Assembly (NCBI GenBank): GCA_017308475.1
Contig: JAFKEU010000004.1
Span: forward strand, 310,001 to 374,000
Reading direction: 5' to 3'
Source: Alphaproteobacteria bacterium
GTDB taxonomy: Bacteria > Pseudomonadota > Alphaproteobacteria > Micropepsales > Micropepsaceae
DNA length: 64,000 nt
How positions within the stretch are numbered: position 1 is the stretch's first letter; every line of letters begins with the position of its first letter. Made by a program: the position numbers and the translations under genes. Positions 52,682 to 60,188 of this stretch are shown piece after piece. A model generated the notes under the pieces. That model ran no database searches, had not been told where the DNA came from, and saw nothing but the letters and a program-made list of their open reading frames with translations.

Positions 52682-54055
52682 TTAAATGGATGTTGGCCGA
52701 CTGGGGACCGGGCTGCGTTGATCCGCCTCAACCGGACGGCGCGCATTCGCCACCAGGCAGGCGATGGCGCAGGAAGCAAGCCGGGTGCCCGGCGGATCGG
52801 CCCGACTGGTCAGGATTATGGGCACCCGGGCGCCCAGCACGATGCCCGCGCCGTCAGCACCGCCGAAATAGGTAAGTTGCTTGGCCAGCATATTGCCGGA
52901 TTCCAGGTCCGGCACCAGCAGGATATCCGCCTGCCCGGCCACCGCAGAGACGATGTTCTTGGTATGCGCGGCCTGGGGGCTTATTGCATTGTCGAAAGCC
53001 AGCGGGCCGTCCAGTACCGCGCCGGCGATCTGCCCGCGATCAGCCATCTTGCACAGCGCCGCCGCGTCCAGCGTGGACGGCATGCGCGCACTCACTGTCT
53101 CGACCGCGGAAAGGATGGCCAGCTTGGGCGTTTCGATGCCGATTGTATGGGCGAGGTCGATGGCGTTGCGGCAGATATCGGCCTTTTCCGCCAGGCTGGG
53201 GGCGATATTGATGGCGGCATCCGTGATCAGCAGCGGGCGGGGATAGTCCGCCACGTCGAACAGATAGACATGGCTGATCCGCCGCTCGGTGCGCAGGCCG
53301 CAATCGGGCGCCACCACCGCATGCATCAACTCATCGGTGTGCAGGCTGCCTTTCATCAGCGCCTCTGCCTGGCCCGCGCGGGCCAGCGCCACGGCAGCAT
53401 CCGCCGCGGCGTGGCTATGGGGCACCGCCACCAGCGGAAATGTCGAGATATCCAGCGCCTCGGCCGCGGCGACGGCACGGATCTTGTGCTCTGGGCCCAC
53501 CAGGATCGGTGCGATGAGTCCGGCTGCTGCAGCTTCCAGCGCCGCGCGCAGCGATGGGCCATCGCAGGGGTGCACCACGGCAGTGACGGCCGGCGCAAGC
53601 GCCTTGCAGCGGTCTATGAGCTGCTGATGGCGCACATGGTCGTTGACCCGGATGTCGGGTGCCTCGCCGCAGGACAGACGGACCTTCTGCGTAGGTGCGC
53701 GAACCGTAAGGATGCCGCTGAACGCCAGTTCGCCCCTGCAATCGGTGGCCAGACAGTCCAGCACCACCACGTCCAGGGCCCGCTTTTCGCGCACCGTCAG
53801 CCGGATTTCGATGGCATCGCCCGGTGCGACCGGCACCGCAAAATTCAATTCCAGCCCCAGCGGGAGCGTGCCGGGCCCGGGAAATTGCGCGCCAACCAGT
53901 AGCGCCATCACAGGCCCCGCCCACGCGCCGCAATCAGGCAGGCCCGACAACACGGCCAGAAGCTGGGCGTCCCGCGGTGTCAAGTGGCGTGCAACGTTCA
54001 GCGTTTCGCCGACCTGGAGTTCGTCAAACGTCCGGTTTTCGATGACCCGTGCCAT
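52682..54055 (-). CDS. MaoC-like domain fused to phosphate acetyl/butyryltransferase
   Basis: The 457-residue protein has a MaoC-type hot-dog domain (residues about 1-140: ENRTFDELQVGETLNVARHLT, LGLELNFAVPVAPGD) and a phosphate acyltransferase domain (about 150-450). The latter has PILVGPEHKIRAVA, AGQAEALMKGSLHTDELMHAVV and VPDLESGNMLAKQLTYFGGADGAGIVLGA. Such fusions are known as bifunctional enoyl-CoA hydratase/phosphate acetyltransferases. Acetyl-phosphate formation would help ATP gain when oxygen is low. ATG 54055 lies 40.5 bases from a FixK box, with no Shine-Dalgarno. Confidence 0.8.
   Translation of the reverse strand: MARVIENRTFDELQVGETLNVARHLTPRDAQLLAVLSGLPDCGAWAGPVMALLVGAQFPGPGTLPLGLELNFAVPVAPGDAIEIRLTVREKRALDVVVLDCLATDCRGELAFSGILTVRAPTQKVRLSCGEAPDIRVNDHVRHQQLIDRCKALAPAVTAVVHPCDGPSLRAALEAAAAGLIAPILVGPEHKIRAVAAAEALDISTFPLVAVPHSHAAADAAVALARAGQAEALMKGSLHTDELMHAVVAPDCGLRTERRISHVYLFDVADYPRPLLITDAAINIAPSLAEKADICRNAIDLAHTIGIETPKLAILSAVETVSARMPSTLDAAALCKMADRGQIAGAVLDGPLAFDNAISPQAAHTKNIVSAVAGQADILLVPDLESGNMLAKQLTYFGGADGAGIVLGARVPIILTSRADPPGTRLASCAIACLVANARRPVEADQRSPVPSRPTSI
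52718..52731. promoter_or_regulatory. FixK/FNR-type box 3, inside pta end, for the Usp gene
   Basis: TTGATCCGCCTCAA is a full TTGA-N6-TCAA match. Its centre is 61.5 bases from the Usp ATG. The receiver gene has the same 61.5-base geometry. A -41.5 placement predicts a leader of about 20 bases. Confidence 0.65.
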
Positions 54056-54088
54056 GGCGGCAATCTGGCCTGACCGGGGCGAACCGCC

Positions 54089-54102
54089 TTGATCCGCCGC
54101 AA
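54089..54102. promoter_or_regulatory. FixK/FNR-type box 4, for MaoC-Pta
   Basis: On the minus strand it reads TTGCGGCGGATCAA. Its centre is 40.5 bases from ATG 54055, as for the channel gene. A transcript start at the start codon is therefore expected. Confidence 0.6.
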
Positions 54103-54113
54103 CAGAAATCGTG

Positions 54114-54494
54114 TCAGGCAATGATGCGCAAGACTGCCTCGGACAGGATTCCGTCCAGCAGCGGCTTTTCCAGCACACAAAAGATGCCCAGCGCGTGAGC
54201 CTGGCGCCTGATCGCCTCGGTGACCGGAGCGGTGATCATGATAATGGGCAGCGTGACATGGCGCTCAGCCAAAGCCTTGACCACCGCAAACCCGTCCAGG
54301 CCAGGCATCTTGCAGTCCAGCACCAGGCAATCCGCCTTCGCCAAATCGCCCTCGCTTAGCAGCCGGGCACCACTTTCCCAGGTCTGGACGGCCATGCCAT
54401 CCAGTTCCAGAGCGAATTTCAGGGAATCGCGAACCGCGCGGTCATCATCTACGAGATGAACCCGCGTCTTGCAACTTTGTGCAACCTGATACAC
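54114..54494 (-). CDS. Single-domain response regulator (receiver only)
   Basis: The 126-residue protein is only a CheY-like receiver with Asp60 as phospho-acceptor (LVLDCKMPGLDG), an acidic pair VDDD, and a Lys at the end of strand 5 (EKPL). There is no output domain. It starts with GTG and lies just after fixJ. A FixK box inside the 3' end of fixJ, 61.5 bases from the start, suggests it is induced by FixK. It could act as a phosphate sink or competitor in FixL signalling, by analogy with the FixT feedback. Confidence 0.78.
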   Translation of the reverse strand: MYQVAQSCKTRVHLVDDDRAVRDSLKFALELDGMAVQTWESGARLLSEGDLAKADCLVLDCKMPGLDGFAVVKALAERHVTLPIIMITAPVTEAIRRQAHALGIFCVLEKPLLDGILSEAVLRIIA

Positions 54495-54528
54495 AGGCGA
54501 TAACCTCGGAAAAGTGTTTAAAAATCGC

Positions 54529-55179
54529 TCAGCCTTCTCCGGTACGCCTTGATCCAGCGCAAGTCCCCGGCATCCGCCCGGTCAGAAGGCACAGGCGCAC
54601 CAGCTCGGACAGGCTGGAGACCCCCGTCTTGGTCATCACATGGGCCCGGTGCACTTCTACGGTGCGCGGACTGATGCCCAGGTCGTAGGCGATGGTCTTG
54701 TTGGGATTGCCCGCCAACAGGCCGTCCAGGACCTGCAGCTCCCGCTCCGACAGGGAATTCAGCCGTGCCCGGAATTTGAGGGCCGTGGCGTCCGTCGCTT
54801 CGGACCGGATCAACCGGGTATGAGCGGCGCGGATCGCGCCCAGCAGGACCTCATCCGAAAAAGGCTTCTCGATGAAATCAATCGCGCCCTCCTTCATGGC
54901 TTCGACCGCCAGGGGTACGTCGGCATGGCCGGTCATGATGATCACCGGCACGGCGGCATCGCGGGCGCGCAGGCGCCTGAGCAACTCCAGCCCGTCCATG
55001 CCGGGCATGCGTACGTCGCTGACCACACAGGCCCGCTGGCCCGGCGCATACTGTTCCAGGAAGGCGTCGGCGGACTCGTAGACCAACACCGCCATGCCGG
55101 CGGTCCCCAGCAGGAAAGCCAGAGAGCGGCGCACATCTTCGTCGTCATCGATCAGGTGGACCAGACCGTTATCCGCCAT
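54529..55179 (-). CDS. fixJ: FixJ-like response regulator
   Basis: The 216-residue protein has a receiver domain with Asp55 ([12 protein letters not shown]), Thr in MTGHAD and Lys in IEKPF, followed by a LuxR/FixJ helix-turn-helix ([43 protein letters not shown]). It is activated by FixL. ATG 55179 follows AGGAG by 7 bases and overlaps the fixL stop by 11 bases. Known FixJ proteins activate fixK. A matching site is seen at 57079-57096. Confidence 0.88.
   Translation of the reverse strand: MADNGLVHLIDDDEDVRRSLAFLLGTAGMAVLVYESADAFLEQYAPGQRACVVSDVRMPGMDGLELLRRLRARDAAVPVIIMTGHADVPLAVEAMKEGAIDFIEKPFSDEVLLGAIRAAHTRLIRSEATDATALKFRARLNSLSERELQVLDGLLAGNPNKTIAYDLGISPRTVEVHRAHVMTKTGVSSLSELVRLCLLTGRMPGTCAGSRRTGEG
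54549..54562. promoter_or_regulatory. FixK/FNR-type box 5, inside fixJ, for the receiver gene
   Basis: On the minus strand it reads TTGCGCTGGATCAA. The centre is 61.5 bases upstream of the GTG at 54494. The -10 area is AT-rich (GATTTTTAAA), unusual for this GC-rich region. Confidence 0.6.
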
Positions 55180-57028
55180 TCTCAATCTCCTGTGGCTCTA
55201 TCCTGCGCAGGGTCAGGCGGAAGATCGTCCCGCCCCCCGGATTGTCCTCCGCCCACAATCTTCCTCCATGGGACTCCACAATCGTGCGGGAAATCGACAG
55301 CCCCACCCCCATGCCCTGGCGCTTGGTGGTCATGAAGGGCTGGAACAGCTTGGCGGCGATCTCCGGCGCGATGCCAGGACCGGTGTCGGCGACCATCATC
55401 TCTATTGTATCCCGGTCCAGCCTGCGGGTGGCAACCTTGAGTTGGCGGTGATCGACCTCCTGCATCGCTTCCAGCGCGTTTCGTATAAGGTTATGAATGA
55501 CTTGCTGGATCTGAATCTTGTCGACCAGAACGAGGTCCGCCTCTGGATCGAAATCATAGCTGATATGGGCGCCGATCTGTTTGGCACCCACCAGGGCCAG
55601 GGCGGCCGCCTCTTCGATCAGCTTGCGCAGGTTCTCTGCGCAGCGGTCGCTCTCGCCCCGGGATACGAATTCGCGCAGCCGCTTGATGATCTGGCCGGCC
55701 CGCAGCGCCTGTTCGGCGGCATTGTCGATTGCGCCGCGCACCAGGGCCAGGTCGCCGCTGCGTCCGGCATCCAGCAGGCGACGTGCGCCGCTGAGATAGT
55801 TGGCCGCCGCGGTCAGCGGCTGGTTGAGCTCATGCGCCAGAGTTGATGCCATCTCGCCCAGCGCAGTGAAGCGCGACATGAAAATAAGCTCGGCCTGCAG
55901 ATCCTGCAGACGCTGCTGGGTTTTCTGCCGATCGGTGATGTCGCGCACGAAGCCGGTGAAGAAGCGACCCTGCCCCGAGACCATCTCGCCCACCGCCAGT
56001 TCCATGGGAAAGGTGGAGCCGTCGCGGCGCTGGCCCACGACCAGCCGCCCGGTGCCGATGATGCGCTTCTCTCCCGTGGTCAGGTAGCGCCTCAAATAGC
56101 CATCATGCTGGCTGCGATAAGGCTCGGGCATCAGCATGCTGACGTTTTTGCCAACCACCTCCTCGGCCTTGTAGCCGAACAGGGTCTCGGCAGTGGCGCT
56201 GAAGGAATGCATGATGCCGGCAGTGTCAATGACCACCATGGCATCGGGCACGGTCTGGAGTACCGACTTGAGATGGGCCTCGCTTCGGCGCAGCGCATCC
56301 TGTGCCGCCTTGGCCGTGGTGATGTCGCGCGCCACCGTAGAGGCGCCGATCAGTTCGCCCGCCGCGTTCCACACAGGCGATACCGTCATCGACACGTCAA
56401 TGATGCGCCCATCCTTGCAGCGCCGGCGCGTTTCGAAATGATCGACCCTTTCCTCCCGGCTTATGCGAGCCAGGATTGCGGCTTCCTCGTCTTCCAAACC
56501 GGGCGGCAGCAGATTGGCAATGGGCTGGCCGGTCATTTCTGCGGCGCTGTAGCCGAAAATCTGCTCGGCCGCCCGATTCCAGTCGGTGACGATGCCCTTC
56601 AGCGTCTTGCCTATGATGGCGTCGTCCGATGAGGAGATGATCGCTGCGAGCCGGGAATCGGCGGCACGGCCGGCGTGGCGCTGGCCGATGTCAATCATGA
56701 TGCCGCCTGCCGCCCGTTCCCCTGGTGGGGCGCAGCCGCGCATTCGCCGCCAATTGCCCAGGACGGTGCGAAAATCCAGATCGTGCAGCCGACCCATCGC
56801 CAGGCATTCACGCAGCGACCGCTCCATGATGGAGCGGTCATCCGCATGCACCAGCGCCAGAAACTGCTGTTGATCCAGTTGTGCCGCCGGCGCATCCAGC
56901 AGTGTCGCAGCCAGCGGGGACAGCTTCAGCCGGTCCGCGGCGAGATCCCAGCGCCATATCCCGGTTTGTGCCCCGGTCAGAGCTGCGACAGCGTCGCAAT
57001 TTGCCGCAATGTCAGTCGGGAGATTCAT
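55169..57028 (-). CDS. fixL: FixL-like oxygen-sensing PAS histidine kinase
   Basis: The 619-residue kinase has three PAS-type segments (about residues 15-115, 125-240 and 250-370), then HisKA with phospho-His399 ([13 protein letters not shown]) and an HATPase domain (N-box LIRNALEAM at about 514-522, [13 protein letters not shown]). The third PAS contains the FixL haem signature: His308 ([11 protein letters not shown]) as proximal ligand and Arg328 (IIGTGR) as the ligand-side arginine, followed by [12 protein letters not shown]. So it should bind haem and inhibit kinase activity with oxygen. There is no transmembrane segment, so it is cytoplasmic. Confidence 0.88.
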   Translation of the reverse strand: MNLPTDIAANCDAVAALTGAQTGIWRWDLAADRLKLSPLAATLLDAPAAQLDQQQFLALVHADDRSIMERSLRECLAMGRLHDLDFRTVLGNWRRMRGCAPPGERAAGGIMIDIGQRHAGRAADSRLAAIISSSDDAIIGKTLKGIVTDWNRAAEQIFGYSAAEMTGQPIANLLPPGLEDEEAAILARISREERVDHFETRRRCKDGRIIDVSMTVSPVWNAAGELIGASTVARDITTAKAAQDALRRSEAHLKSVLQTVPDAMVVIDTAGIMHSFSATAETLFGYKAEEVVGKNVSMLMPEPYRSQHDGYLRRYLTTGEKRIIGTGRLVVGQRRDGSTFPMELAVGEMVSGQGRFFTGFVRDITDRQKTQQRLQDLQAELIFMSRFTALGEMASTLAHELNQPLTAAANYLSGARRLLDAGRSGDLALVRGAIDNAAEQALRAGQIIKRLREFVSRGESDRCAENLRKLIEEAAALALVGAKQIGAHISYDFDPEADLVLVDKIQIQQVIHNLIRNALEAMQEVDHRQLKVATRRLDRDTIEMMVADTGPGIAPEIAAKLFQPFMTTKRQGMGVGLSISRTIVESHGGRLWAEDNPGGGTIFRLTLRRIEPQEIENGG

Positions 57029-57078
57029 GGCCGCAGCCTAGCCCGATCGACACCCCGTTCGCCAGCCACCGGGTAAGG

Positions 57079-57096
57079 CTACGTAATAGCCCTAAG
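57079..57096. promoter_or_regulatory. Candidate FixJ-binding site before fixK
   Basis: CTACGTAATAGCCCTAAG lies 68 bases upstream of the fixK ATG. The TACGTA core resembles the sites reported for FixJ in other alphaproteobacteria. It is the only such core seen in the intergenic DNA of this island. Confidence 0.5.
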
Positions 57097-57163
57097 GAGC
57101 TAACCGGATTTCGGCCCCCTGCCCCGCCCTCTAGAAAGACACCGTCCAATAACGGAGGCGGTA

Positions 57164-57844
57164 ATGACGGCGCAAATGATGGTCAATACGGCGGGTGCCA
57201 GGGCGTATACGGGTTCATTGGGCGGTATGGCTGAGGCGGCCGAGCCGCTGCGCGCCGCGGGTACCGTGATCCGCTTTGCCCAGGGCTGCGAGATTTTCGC
57301 CGAGGGCGACGACAGCGACGTCTTCTACAAGGTCCTCTCCGGTGTCGTGCGGGTTTGCAAATTCCTTTCCGACGGCCGCCGCCAGATCGAGGCCTTTCAC
57401 ATCGCAGGCGACATTTTCGGCATGGACCTGGGTGACGCCCGTGGCCTGTCAGCCGAGACAGTCAGCGAGTGCACCCTCGTCTGCTATCGCCGGCGCCAGG
57501 TCGACATGCTGGCCGCGAAGGACGAGGCGGTGACCCGCCATCTGTTGCACTTTGCGATGGAAAATCTTGCCCATGCCCGCGGGCATTGCCTGCTGCTGGG
57601 CCGTCGCAGCGCCGCCGAGAAGCTGGCCGTATTCCTGCTGGAATGGGCGGACCGCTCCACCGAACCCGCCATAGTGCACCTGGCAATGACCCGCCAGGAC
57701 ATCGCCGACTATCTGGGCCTGACCATCGAGACGGTCTCGCGCACCTTTTCCCAGTTCGAGCGCGATGGGCTGATTGCCCTGGTCGGCACCCGCGAGGTCC
57801 ATCTGAAGAAGATGGCAGCCCTGGAGCATGTGGCGGCGCGATAA
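57164..57844 (+). CDS. fixK: FixK-type Crp/Fnr transcription activator
   Basis: The 226-residue protein has a Crp-type beta roll (IRFAQGCEIFAEGDDSDVFYKVLSGVVRV) and a C-terminal HTH (MTRQDIADYLGLTIETVSRTFSQFERDGLI) with the E-SR recognition pattern that reads TTGA half-sites. It lacks the FNR cysteine cluster. GGAGG precedes the ATG by 5 bases. It is divergent from fixL. It would activate the five boxes found at 50.3-54.6 kb. The TAA overlaps the start of the next gene (TAATG). Confidence 0.88.
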   Translation: MTAQMMVNTAGARAYTGSLGGMAEAAEPLRAAGTVIRFAQGCEIFAEGDDSDVFYKVLSGVVRVCKFLSDGRRQIEAFHIAGDIFGMDLGDARGLSAETVSECTLVCYRRRQVDMLAAKDEAVTRHLLHFAMENLAHARGHCLLLGRRSAAEKLAVFLLEWADRSTEPAIVHLAMTRQDIADYLGLTIETVSRTFSQFERDGLIALVGTREVHLKKMAALEHVAAR

Positions 57845-58122
57845 TGGCCCGCTATCCGCAAGTCCATCTCGGTTATTTCCACCTCACCGAAACCGGATGG
57901 ATACGCCAACGCGAAATCGCTCCGCTGCCGAACGGGTGCCAGGAAACCTGGCGTTATGAGTCCGAACAGCTTTCCGAAGATGCGAAAGAGCGTGTCTGCC
58001 TGACCCGCGTGTGGAGCCGGCCAGACGCGAGCCCGCAAACGCTGGAAGCTCTGCATGCGCGGTTCGGCGAACCATTGGAGCCGACACCAGCCCGAAACGT
58101 CACCCTGGAATGCGATGTGTAA
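57844..58122 (+). CDS. Small soluble protein after fixK
   Basis: The 92-residue protein has no membrane segment. It begins MARYPQVHLGYFHLTETGW and has a central YESEQLSEDAKERVCLTRVWSRPD. I recognise no family. Its start overlaps the fixK stop as TAATG, showing coupling. It could be a small partner or anti-activator of FixK, but there is no evidence beyond position. Confidence 0.55.
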   Translation: MARYPQVHLGYFHLTETGWIRQREIAPLPNGCQETWRYESEQLSEDAKERVCLTRVWSRPDASPQTLEALHARFGEPLEPTPARNVTLECDV

Positions 58123-58156
58123 GATCGCGCACAAACGATGCCGAGAGGAGGAATGC

Positions 58157-58270
58157 ATGCTTGGGACGATGGACTACGCTTTCCTGGCCCTTGTCGTGGG
58201 CGCACTGGCCCTGTTGGGTGGCGCCCTGGCCTGGGCGTCCTGGATGGAGTCCCGCGGGGCGGAAAAGTGA
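58157..58270 (+). CDS. 37-residue micro membrane protein
   Basis: From ATG 58157 (AGGAGG directly upstream) the product reads MLGTMDYAFLALVVGALAL and ends in a charged tail ESRGAEK. One transmembrane helix is clear. Its TGA overlaps the GTG of the next gene (GTGA). Size and topology recall small subunits of oxidases or transporters (FixS, CydX, KdpF-like), but I see no diagnostic motif. Confidence 0.6.
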   Translation: MLGTMDYAFLALVVGALALLGGALAWASWMESRGAEK

Positions 58271-58449
58271 AAACGCCCGCTCGCAGGGCGCTTCAGCATG
58301 CGCTGGCCATTACCGCCGGCGTTCTCTGTTTTGCCCTTGTCTTCATGTACACGGGAGAAGCCGATCTACTTTATGCCCTGGGCAGCGGCCTGGGTGCGAC
58401 GATTTTCATCTATGCGTCATCGCATCTGATCGGCAGCTCCCGCCATTGA
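58267..58449 (+). CDS. 60-residue micro membrane protein
   Basis: The GTG start at 58267 overlaps the previous stop. The 60-residue product has two hydrophobic stretches (ALAITAGVLCFALVFMYTG and LLYALGSGLGATIFIYASS). It is likely an inner-membrane protein. No family is known to me. The ribosome site is weak, as expected for a coupled start. Confidence 0.55.
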   Translation: MKTPARRALQHALAITAGVLCFALVFMYTGEADLLYALGSGLGATIFIYASSHLIGSSRH

Positions 58450-58461
58450 GGAGGGTACGGC

Positions 58462-58569
58462 ATGGCAAATGATCTGGTCTTTGTGTTTTTTATCTTGGCG
58501 GCCTTGCTGTCGGCCGGTCTTGGGCTGCACGATACCGGCGCGCGCCGCGCGCCGGTGACCCGCCGCTAG
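58462..58569 (+). CDS. 35-residue micro membrane protein
   Basis: ATG 58462 has GAGGAGG 8 bases before it. The 35-residue product has one helix (LVFVFFILAALLSAGLGL) and a basic tail with ARRAPVTRR. It follows the 60-residue gene by 12 bases. It is the third micro membrane protein in a row. The small size and strong ribosome site make it likely real, but function is unknown. Confidence 0.55.
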   Translation: MANDLVFVFFILAALLSAGLGLHDTGARRAPVTRR

Positions 58570-58612
58570 GGCCATCCGGCCCGGTGTCCAGGAAGGCGTC
58601 CGAAACGGGGCC

Positions 58613-59857
58613 ATGAACGAAATCGACCTGCTTGCGCGCGCTGGCATTGCTGCTGCAATCGGCCTGCTGATCGGCATCGAGCGGGGCTGGCAGGAACGGG
58701 AGGGGGTGGCCGGCTCGCGCGTGGCGGGCGTGCGGACCTTCACCCTGATCGGCCTTCTGGGCGGGATCGCGGGCCTATTGTCGGGCGCAGCGCCCGATCT
58801 GTTGCCGGGATTGTTCTTCCTGGGCTTCGCTTTGACCTTTGGTGTCTTCGAATGGCGAAAGTCGACGGTTCAGGACAACCTCTCGGCCACCGGCCTGGTC
58901 GCCGGGCTTCTGACCTTTGCTCTGGGCGTCTATGCCGCGCGAGGACAGATGGCGGTGGCCGTGGCGGGAGGCGTGGTGACGGCCGCCGTGCTGGCCGAGC
59001 GCCAGGTGATGCACTCTTTCCTGCGAAGCCTGAGCTGGGTCGAGTTGCGTTCAGCGCTTGTCCTACTGATGATGACGGCCGTACTGCTGCCGGCTCTGCC
59101 CGACAGGCCTGTCGATCCCTGGGGTGCGCTGAACCCATATCAGATCTGGCTGATGACCGTCCTTGCGGGGGCGGTCAGCTATGCCGGCTATGGAGCCGTG
59201 CGTCTGGCCGGTCCGCGTGGCCTTTTCTATGCGGGCGCGCTGGGCGGCCTCGTCACCTCCACCACCGTGACCTGGACATTCGCGCGGCTGGTCCCGCGCC
59301 GGCTGGCAGCGCCGCAGGCCGTGATGGCCGCCATCCTGGCTGCCTGGATCGTCTCGCTGCTGCGCATGATGCTGCTGGCGGTGGTGATCGCGCCCGCCCT
59401 GCTGCAGCTCATGGCGGGGCCGGTAGCCGCGGCAGCGCTGGTACTGCTGATCCCCGCAGTGCTGGCCTGGCGCGCCGCCGGACAGGCGGAGACACAAGCC
59501 CTGCCCCTCGACAACCCCATTGACCTGCCGCTGCTGCTGCGTTTCACCGCCCTTCTGACGGTGATCATGCTGCTGGCCAAGCTGGTGACCGGCCCAGGCG
59601 GCCTTCTCGCCCTGGGCGGTTTGTCCGGCCTGCTGGATGTCGATCCGGTCACCCTGTCCATGTCGCGGATGACCCATACGGGCCTGGCCCCAGCGCTCGC
59701 CGTGGCCACGATCCTGATCGCCGCCGCCGCCAATGGTCTGACCAAATCGGTGCTGGCGGTCGCGTTCGGCGGCTGGCGGCTGGGCCTGGTCCTCAGCGGC
59801 CTGGCGCTGGCCGCCTTCGCCGCGGGCGTGGCGGCCTGGTTCCTGCAGGGACCCTAG
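58613..59857 (+). CDS. MgtC/SapB-DUF4010 membrane protein
   Basis: The 414-residue membrane protein starts with an MgtC-like block (GIAAAIGLLIGIERGWQEREG, GVRTFTLIGLLGG), then a DUF4010 part with about eight helices (SALVLLMMTAVLLPALPD, GGLVTSTTVTWTFARL). Proteins of this type are linked to magnesium homeostasis or mechanosensitivity, without firm proof. Start chosen at ATG 58613, with AGGAAGG about 20 bases upstream only. It is probably co-transcribed with the micro proteins, 43 bases away. Confidence 0.75.
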   Translation: MNEIDLLARAGIAAAIGLLIGIERGWQEREGVAGSRVAGVRTFTLIGLLGGIAGLLSGAAPDLLPGLFFLGFALTFGVFEWRKSTVQDNLSATGLVAGLLTFALGVYAARGQMAVAVAGGVVTAAVLAERQVMHSFLRSLSWVELRSALVLLMMTAVLLPALPDRPVDPWGALNPYQIWLMTVLAGAVSYAGYGAVRLAGPRGLFYAGALGGLVTSTTVTWTFARLVPRRLAAPQAVMAAILAAWIVSLLRMMLLAVVIAPALLQLMAGPVAAAALVLLIPAVLAWRAAGQAETQALPLDNPIDLPLLLRFTALLTVIMLLAKLVTGPGGLLALGGLSGLLDVDPVTLSMSRMTHTGLAPALAVATILIAAAANGLTKSVLAVAFGGWRLGLVLSGLALAAFAAGVAAWFLQGP

Positions 59858-60132
59858 CGCGTCAACAGTCCGCCGATCCGGGCCATCACCGAGAGCATGA
59901 TGGCGATCAGGCTGAGCGAGAACCCCATGAGGAAGCCGAGATCATAGCCAAAACCGGAATTGGGATAGGCGTATATCCGCACCTGCCAGAACAGGCTGGC
60001 GGCCAGCGCCAGGATCGCAACCAGGCCATGCAGGAGCCCTGCGAAAAATCCGGGCGCGTCCGCCTGCGCTGCGGGCTGGGTGGCACAACCCGCCAGCAGC
60101 AGAAGCAAGTTGAGAGACAGGAGGCGGCGCAT
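59854..60132 (-). CDS. Small lipoprotein with two hydrophobic segments
   Basis: The 92-residue product has a type II signal (MRRLLSLNLLLLLAGC), a short linker (ATQPAAQADAPG), a helix (LLHGLVAILALAASLFWQVRIYAY) and another (LGFLMGFSLSLIAIMLSV). This suggests a membrane-bound protein with lipid anchor. It overlaps the convergent DUF4010 gene end by 4 bases. The permease gene lies 56 bases upstream on the same strand. Confidence 0.6.
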   Translation of the reverse strand: MRRLLSLNLLLLLAGCATQPAAQADAPGFFAGLLHGLVAILALAASLFWQVRIYAYPNSGFGYDLGFLMGFSLSLIAIMLSVMARIGGLLTR

Positions 60133-60188
60133 GGCTGCAGCTTCGGCGGCCTGGCGCCGTCCGTCCTTGCGCCAGATCAAGAGCCCGC

